Source: Paenibacillus sp. PL2-23
Lineage (GTDB): Bacteria > Bacillota > Bacilli > Paenibacillales > Paenibacillaceae
NCBI RefSeq assembly: GCF_040834005.1
Contig: NZ_CP162129.1
Coordinates: forward strand, 2,690,001 to 2,754,000
Direction of reading: 5' to 3'
Length of the DNA: 64,000 bases
Of this stretch, positions 60,067 to 64,000 are shown in pieces. The translations under genes and the position numbers were made by a program. A model generated the notes under the pieces. It did no database searches, was not told the origin of the DNA, and worked only from the letters and a program-made list of their open reading frames with translations. Numbering within the stretch: the stretch's first letter is position 1; each line of letters opens with the position of its first letter.

Positions 60067-61176
60067 TTAAGATTTCAGCGTTACCCATTCATCGCGGTGG
60101 ATGACCTCGATACGAGGCACCTCCAGCCGCCTTGCGACCTCCTCCGAGCCTAGCCCGGCCGCGGCCAGGAGCTGCCAGGACGCGTAGTTGACAACGCCTC
60201 TGCCAAGCACTTCATGCTGGCGGTTCACGACCTCTACGATATCGCCAGGATGGAAGTCGCCTTCGCTAGCCGTCACGCCGGCGGGGAGGAGACTCTTGCC
60301 GCCGATCAGCAGAGCGGCGACCGCGCCGTCGTCAACGGTAATGCGTCCTATTGGCATGGAATGAAAGCCAAGCCATTGCTTCTTCATGGAGAGGCTGTGC
60401 AGCTTCGTATCGAAATACGTGCCCCGGCCGCAGCCCTCCACGGCGAGCTTCAGGTCGCCAACCTGCTGTACCTTGCCTATGAAGGTCTGAACGCCGCCTC
60501 GCATCGCGATGCGCGCCGCCTCGATCTTGGAGCGCATGCCGCCCGTTCCGACGGAGGAGCCTGCGCCGCCGGCGAGCTTCAGAATATCCTCCGAAATCTG
60601 CTCGACCCGCTCAATCTTCACCGCCTGCGGATTTTTGCGGGGATCTTCCGTATACAAGCCGTCCATATCTGTAATGATAACTAGCTTGGCGGCTTTGGTC
60701 ATGGCGGCCACAAGCGCGGACAGGTTATCGTTGTCGCCGAATTTCAATACCAGCTCGTCAGTCGCGACGGTATCATTCTCATTGATAATGGGGATGATGC
60801 GGCGCTTCAAAAGCTCCTCAATGGTCATAAGGGCGTTCTGAATGCGACGCCGATTGGAGAAGTCGGCACGCGTCAGCAATATTTGCGCAGCGACCAAGCC
60901 GTATTCGCCCAGCGCCTCCTGATAAGCCTGCATAAGCAGCGCCTGGCCGACGGCTGCAGCCGCCTGCTTCTCGTGCACGAGCTTCGGCCGAGAGCCGTAC
61001 CCGATGCGACGGAAGCCGGCAGCGACCGCCCCCGACGTGACCAGCATGACGTGATCTCCCCGCTCATGCCGGGAAGCCAGCTCAGAAGCGAAGAATGTGA
61101 TGCTGGCCCGGTTCAGGCCGCCTTCTTCGGAGGTGAGTGAGCTGCTCCCGATTTTTACAACAATTCGTTCCGACAT
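60067..61176 (-). CDS. proB: Glutamate 5-kinase
   Basis: First step of proline synthesis. The 369-residue protein has an N-terminal kinase domain (VVKIGSSSLT, then IINENDTVATDEL, and GTGGMRSKIEAARIA) and a C-terminal PUA domain. It is the first gene of the operon and is preceded by a proline-specific T-box leader that ends in a terminator 38 nt upstream. Confidence 0.97.
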   Translation of the reverse strand: MSERIVVKIGSSSLTSEEGGLNRASITFFASELASRHERGDHVMLVTSGAVAAGFRRIGYGSRPKLVHEKQAAAAVGQALLMQAYQEALGEYGLVAAQILLTRADFSNRRRIQNALMTIEELLKRRIIPIINENDTVATDELVLKFGDNDNLSALVAAMTKAAKLVIITDMDGLYTEDPRKNPQAVKIERVEQISEDILKLAGGAGSSVGTGGMRSKIEAARIAMRGGVQTFIGKVQQVGDLKLAVEGCGRGTYFDTKLHSLSMKKQWLGFHSMPIGRITVDDGAVAALLIGGKSLLPAGVTASEGDFHPGDIVEVVNRQHEVLGRGVVNYASWQLLAAAGLGSEEVARRLEVPRIEVIHRDEWVTLKS

Positions 61177-61213
61177 GTTCGATCCCTTCCCATGCTATCT
61201 AAAGTTATAAAAA

Positions 61214-61251
61214 GAAAAAAGACCTCCGTCCTCATAAAGGACGAAAGTCTT
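61214..61251 (-). terminator. T-box terminator upstream of proB
   Basis: On the minus strand a 14-bp stem (61251-61238 with 61232-61219, including T-G pairs) is followed by a run of T. Confidence 0.9.
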
Positions 61252-61468
61252 ATCTTCCGCGGTACCACCTTCGTTGACGGCGGCGCATTACAGGCGCAGC
61301 CATCCAGCTCTGTGCCTCGTAACAGGAGGCGCTGTCCGGCTTGTCGCCGGCCGTTCGGAGGTAGGTTCGGCAGGGGCCGACGGTAAATTCTCGCAGCCGG
61401 TGGAATTTACTCTCTGGGCAAGGCCTGATCCGCTTACTGGTCCCGTCATCACGTTTCTTGTTTCAGTT
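61214..61468 (-). promoter_or_regulatory. Proline T-box riboswitch of proBAC-mtnWXB
   Basis: The conserved T-box sequence GGTGGTACCGCGG reads on the minus strand from 61269 to 61257, just before the terminator. In stem I the AGAGAG element is visible near 61414-61409. The specifier loop reads GAACCTA, so the codon is CCT (61365-61363), which is proline, followed by A as is usual. Uncharged tRNA-Pro should stabilise the antiterminator and switch the whole operon on. Confidence 0.92.
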
Positions 61469-61474
61469 AAAATA

Positions 61475-61503
61475 AGGATAACATGATCGCGGAGCGCTGT
61501 AAA
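61475..61503 (-). promoter_or_regulatory. Promoter of the proBAC-mtnWXB operon
   Basis: On the minus strand TTTACA (61503-61498), a 17-nt spacer and TATCCT (61480-61475) with an extended -10 TG. It sits just before the T-box leader. Confidence 0.65.
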
Positions 61504-61531
61504 GAAAGGCGCTTCACCAATTATGCCTTCT

Positions 61532-62728
61532 CTAGGAGCCGAACAAGCCCAATTTGCCAATTCTTTCGACGGCCTCTGTCAGCCTGGCCTCGTCAGACAG
61601 CAAGCCCAGACGGACGTAGCCCTCGCCGTGCACGCCGAAGCCGACGCCTGGAGCTACAACCACGTCCGCCTCCAGCAGCAGCTTGTCCGCGAATTGCTCC
61701 GACGTATAGCCCTCCGGCACGGGCAGCCAGCAGAAGAAGGAGCCGCCGGGGCGCTCTGCCTTCCAGCCGATCCGGTCCAGCGCCGTGAACAAAGCGTCTC
61801 GCCTGCGCTCATAGCGCGCGGCCAGCTCCTCCACGCATTGCTGAGGTCCTGTGAGCGCCAGCGCCGCAGCTTCCTGAATGCCGCCAAACAGGCTGCAATA
61901 ATAGTGATCCTGAATCAAATTAATCATGCCGATGACGTCCGCATTGCCCAAGGCAAAGCCGACCCGCCAGCCGGCCATGTTGTACGTCTTGGACAAGGTA
62001 TAAAATTCGACGCCAACTTCCTTTGCTCCCGGCGTCTCCAGGAAGCTGACCTGCTTCCTGCCGTCGTAACCAATCGCGCCGTAAGCGAAGTCGCTCGCGA
62101 GCACGATATTGTGCTTAACGGCGTATGCGACGGCCTCCTCGTAAAACTCTGGGCCCGCGACCGCGCCTGTCGGGTTGTTGGGGTAATTCATGAACATCAG
62201 CTTCGCCTTGTCCGCAACAGCGGGATCAATCGCCGAGAAGTCGGGCAGGTAGCCGTTCTTCTCCAGCAGAGGCATAAACGCCATCTCGCCGCCGGCAAGC
62301 GCGACGCCCGACCAGTAGTCCGGGTAGCCCGGGTCTGGCACGAGGCATATATCGCCGGGATTCAGCAGGCACTGGCTGATCTCCACCAGGCCAGTCTTCC
62401 CGCCGAACAGGATAGCTACCTCTGTTGCGGGATCCAGCTCGACGCCATAATCCTCGCGGTACCGCTGCGCGACTGCCTGCTTCAGAAAGAGGTATCCGCT
62501 GAACGGCGGGTACTTGTGATACAGGGGATTATCCGCCGCCTCCTTCAGCTTGTCGACGATATGAGGCGGCGTTGGCTGATCGGGATTGCCTTGTCCCAAA
62601 TTGATGACATCCTTGCCTTTGGCGATCTGAGCATTCGCCTTCGCTACCAGCTTCGCAAAAAATTGCGTAGGCAGCCCTTCCATACGAGCGGCGGGCTTAA
62701 TCCGCTTCGCTTGCTCCATTGCTTCCAT
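61532..62728 (-). CDS. mtnE: PLP-dependent aminotransferase, probable methionine salvage transaminase MtnE
   Basis: A 398-residue class I/II aminotransferase that should transaminate 4-methylthio-2-oxobutyrate to methionine. It closely follows the YkrV/MtnE pattern: GKDVINLGQGNPDQPTPPHIV, YPPFSGY, NYPNNPTGAVA and the PLP lysine in TLSKTYNMAGWRVGF. ATG 62728 has CGGAG 8 nt upstream; the longer frame from 62800 adds 24 unlikely residues. Position next to mtnU and upstream of the pro/mtn operon supports MtnE. No SAM riboswitch is visible before it. Confidence 0.85.
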   Translation of the reverse strand: MEAMEQAKRIKPAARMEGLPTQFFAKLVAKANAQIAKGKDVINLGQGNPDQPTPPHIVDKLKEAADNPLYHKYPPFSGYLFLKQAVAQRYREDYGVELDPATEVAILFGGKTGLVEISQCLLNPGDICLVPDPGYPDYWSGVALAGGEMAFMPLLEKNGYLPDFSAIDPAVADKAKLMFMNYPNNPTGAVAGPEFYEEAVAYAVKHNIVLASDFAYGAIGYDGRKQVSFLETPGAKEVGVEFYTLSKTYNMAGWRVGFALGNADVIGMINLIQDHYYCSLFGGIQEAAALALTGPQQCVEELAARYERRRDALFTALDRIGWKAERPGGSFFCWLPVPEGYTSEQFADKLLLEADVVVAPGVGFGVHGEGYVRLGLLSDEARLTEAVERIGKLGLFGS

Positions 62729-62848
62729 TCCATCACGCTCCGTCTTGCTTCGTCTCTGCAATGCTCCATTGGTCAAACGCTGCCGAATAGACATTAGCAA
62801 TAATGTAGCATGAATGGAAGGATAATAGAAGCCAATCCTGCAGGGGCG

Positions 62849-63340
62849 TCAGGATTCCAATGGCGGCAGCCCGACTTTTTTGATAAACGGTTTAATGTCG
62901 GCTTGGAACAGGAACAAATAGGGCTTGCGCTGATCGTCGAATGTAAGCAGCATAGGCGGCTGGTCCTTGCAATAGAACAGGAAGAGATCGCTGGCGGTAA
63001 GCGAGATGTTGCCAGTTGTGATGGACGCCGGCTTGGCGAGCGGAATGCGGTAGACGTAAGTGCATGCTTGTCCTGCTGTTAGCTGAGGAGCAAGTCCCGT
63101 AATGGATGCGGTCCATTTGCTCGCCATCTTCTGAAATTTTTTGTCGTTGGGTATAGTCTTGACGACCTTGCCCGCCGCCACATCGAATACCTGTACGGGC
63201 CTCAGCGCTTCCTCCTGGCTGCTTGCATCGGCATGCTTCCCTCCATCGGTGCTGCCCTCCGCATGAGCTGGCGCGCCGGCTAACGCTCCCAGCAGCAGAA
63301 CGAGCGGAAGCAGCAAATGAACGAATCTGGCTTTCATCAT
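62849..63340 (-). CDS. Secreted protein of unknown function
   Basis: A 163-residue protein with a clear signal peptide, MKARFVHLLLPLVLLL and cleavage after AHA, followed by a charged, low-complexity stretch (EGSTDGGKHADASSQEE) and a compact beta-rich domain. Two cysteines (ACTYVYR and FYCKDQPP) could form a disulfide. ATG 63340 follows AAAGGAG. I recognise no family; it lies between mtnE and the divergent mtnU. Confidence 0.7.
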   Translation of the reverse strand: MMKARFVHLLLPLVLLLGALAGAPAHAEGSTDGGKHADASSQEEALRPVQVFDVAAGKVVKTIPNDKKFQKMASKWTASITGLAPQLTAGQACTYVYRIPLAKPASITTGNISLTASDLFLFYCKDQPPMLLTFDDQRKPYLFLFQADIKPFIKKVGLPPLES

Positions 63341-63370
63341 ATGGAAAACTCCTTTGCTTGTAGTCTCGAA

Positions 63371-63388
63371 TAACGAGCTTCCTCGTTA
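63371..63388. repeat. Perfect 7-bp hairpin between divergent genes
   Basis: TAACGAG (63371-63377) pairs with CTCGTTA (63382-63388) around CTTC. It lies between the divergent genes at 63340 and 63475 and could be an operator or leader hairpin; no function is proposed. Confidence 0.5.
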
Positions 63389-63409
63389 CGTTGCCCAATG
63401 ATGCCCATC

Positions 63410-63437
63410 TTGACACGGAACCATCAGAAGGTATCAT
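63410..63437 (+). promoter_or_regulatory. Promoter of mtnU
   Basis: TTGACA at 63410-63415, a 16-nt spacer and TATCAT at 63432-63437. Confidence 0.7.
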
Positions 63438-63474
63438 TAGGGAAAAACGACAACGCTGGGAGGCATCACCGAAT

Positions 63475-64000
63475 ATGACGAAAAAACTGCGACTGGCGCT
63501 GCTGCAAATGCCAATTGAAGCCGGAAATCCCCAAGAAAACAAAAAAAAGCTCGCCAGCATGCTGGCCGAAGCGATGGCAGGCGGCGAGAAGCCGGATGTG
63601 ATCCTGTTTCCTGAGCTGTGGAATACAGGGTATGCGTTAACGGAAATCGAGAACCTGGCCGACCGGAAGGCTGAAGAGAGCCTGGCTTTTCTATCCCAGT
63701 TCGCCAAGGAGCACGGGGTGTATGTCATCGGAGGCTCCATCGCCGAAGGCAGGGAGGACGGCGTCTATAACACCATGCTTGCGTTTGACCGCGAGGGCAC
63801 GCTGGCGGGCCAATATTCGAAGATTCACTTGTTCCGCTTGATGGACGAGGAGAAATACTTGCAGGCCGGGCAGGAACCGGGCCGACTGTCCATTGAAGGG
63901 GAGCAGGCTGGCATGATGATCTGTTATGATATCCGGTTCCCGGAGCTGGCCAGAACGCTGGCGCTGGAAGGGATCAAGCTTCTGTTCGTGCCGGCGGAAT
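63475..64000 (+). CDS. mtnU: Carbon-nitrogen hydrolase (nitrilase superfamily), probable MtnU, 3' end cut by window
   Basis: The frame is open to the end of the window; 175 codons are visible of an expected 265-275. The nitrilase catalytic triad is complete: E in LFPELWNTGY, K in YSKIHLF and C in MICYDIRFPEL. Members next to mtnE act as omega-amidases that remove 2-oxoglutaramate formed by MtnE; context supports this but does not prove it. The start ATG at 63475 follows TGGGAGG with rather long spacing. Confidence 0.85.
   Translation, partial: MTKKLRLALLQMPIEAGNPQENKKKLASMLAEAMAGGEKPDVILFPELWNTGYALTEIENLADRKAEESLAFLSQFAKEHGVYVIGGSIAEGREDGVYNTMLAFDREGTLAGQYSKIHLFRLMDEEKYLQAGQEPGRLSIEGEQAGMMICYDIRFPELARTLALEGIKLLFVPAE

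Noticed and set aside
61523..62797. 424-residue open frame on the plus strand
   Set aside because: Shadow of mtnE, which is complete with its PLP motifs on the minus strand.
62729..63474. Expected SAM riboswitch before mtnE or mtnU
   Set aside because: No S-box core pattern was found on either strand. Only a simple 7-bp hairpin (63371-63388), a hairpin across the stop at 62849 and a sigma-A promoter are visible.

Overview
The window is one continuous stretch of a low-GC-group Gram-positive, spore-forming chromosome, most likely Paenibacillus or a close Paenibacillaceae relative. The evidence is the Bacillus-like order gpsA - spoIVA - hup - mtrB - hepS - menG - hepT - ndk - cheR - aroB - aroH - trpEDCFBA - hisC - tyrA - ypiF - qcrABC - ypjABCD - dapB - mgsA - bshB1 - bshA - cca - birA - panBCD - dinG - ypmB. 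Added to this are sporulation genes (spoVIF, spoIVA, ypjB), bacillithiol genes, and futalosine-route menaquinone genes, which Bacillus subtilis lacks but many Paenibacillaceae carry. I see no rRNA, tRNA, CRISPR array, insertion sequence or prophage.

Layout. 1-7154: plsY (cut by the window edge), gpsA, spoVIF, a DUF2768 protein, two small 2Fe-2S ferredoxins around a nucleotidyltransferase, a YphF-like lipoprotein, spoIVA, hup and mtrB (TRAP). 7349-14518: an unknown membrane-anchored protein, then a quinone block (hepS, menG, ubiA, ubiX, mqnA, hepT), ndk, cheR and a 57-residue ORF. 14635-25052: aromatic amino acids (aroB, aroH, a TRAP-type trp leader, trpEDCFBA, hisC, tyrA). 25053-26647: twin palindromes, a candidate small RNA, and an ECF sigma/anti-sigma pair. 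26687-35853: a phosphatase, an unknown 392-residue protein, a gamma-carbonic-anhydrase-like protein, an IDEAL protein, ypiF, qcrABC, ypjA, ypjB, a YitT-family protein, a MazG-like protein and a TPR protein. 35872-43855: dapB, mgsA, bshB1, bshA, cca, birA and panBCD. 43976-55244: a TPR protein, dinG, rex, mtaD, a YpmB-like protein, a small membrane protein with a compact FtsH-like protease, an acyl-CoA dehydrogenase, ackA and a DnaD protein. 55321-64000: on the minus strand, proB-proA-proC-mtnW-mtnX-mtnB behind a proline T-box, then mtnE and a secreted protein; on the plus strand, the start of mtnU.

How the parts work together. AroB and AroH feed chorismate and prephenate into TrpEDCFBA, TyrA and HisC. 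MtrB is encoded about 9 kb upstream of the leader it should bind. Chorismate also feeds MqnA, whose product joins the HepS/HepT-made prenyl chain to give menaquinone, the electron donor of the QcrABC complex. MgsA, BshB1 and BshA link carbon overflow and thiol defence. MtaD, MtnW, MtnX, MtnB, MtnE and MtnU cover much of methionine salvage.

The most interesting non-coding signals are: an 80-nt candidate RNA between tyrA and the sigma gene, with a perfect consensus promoter, a C/U-rich 5' part and a UUCG terminator; long hairpins that bury the ribosome-binding sites of spoVIF and ypjB; an attenuator leader ahead of panB; an unusually long trp leader with about ten (G/U)AG triplets; and the proline/methionine-salvage fusion operon. 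These are readings of raw sequence without folding or database tools.
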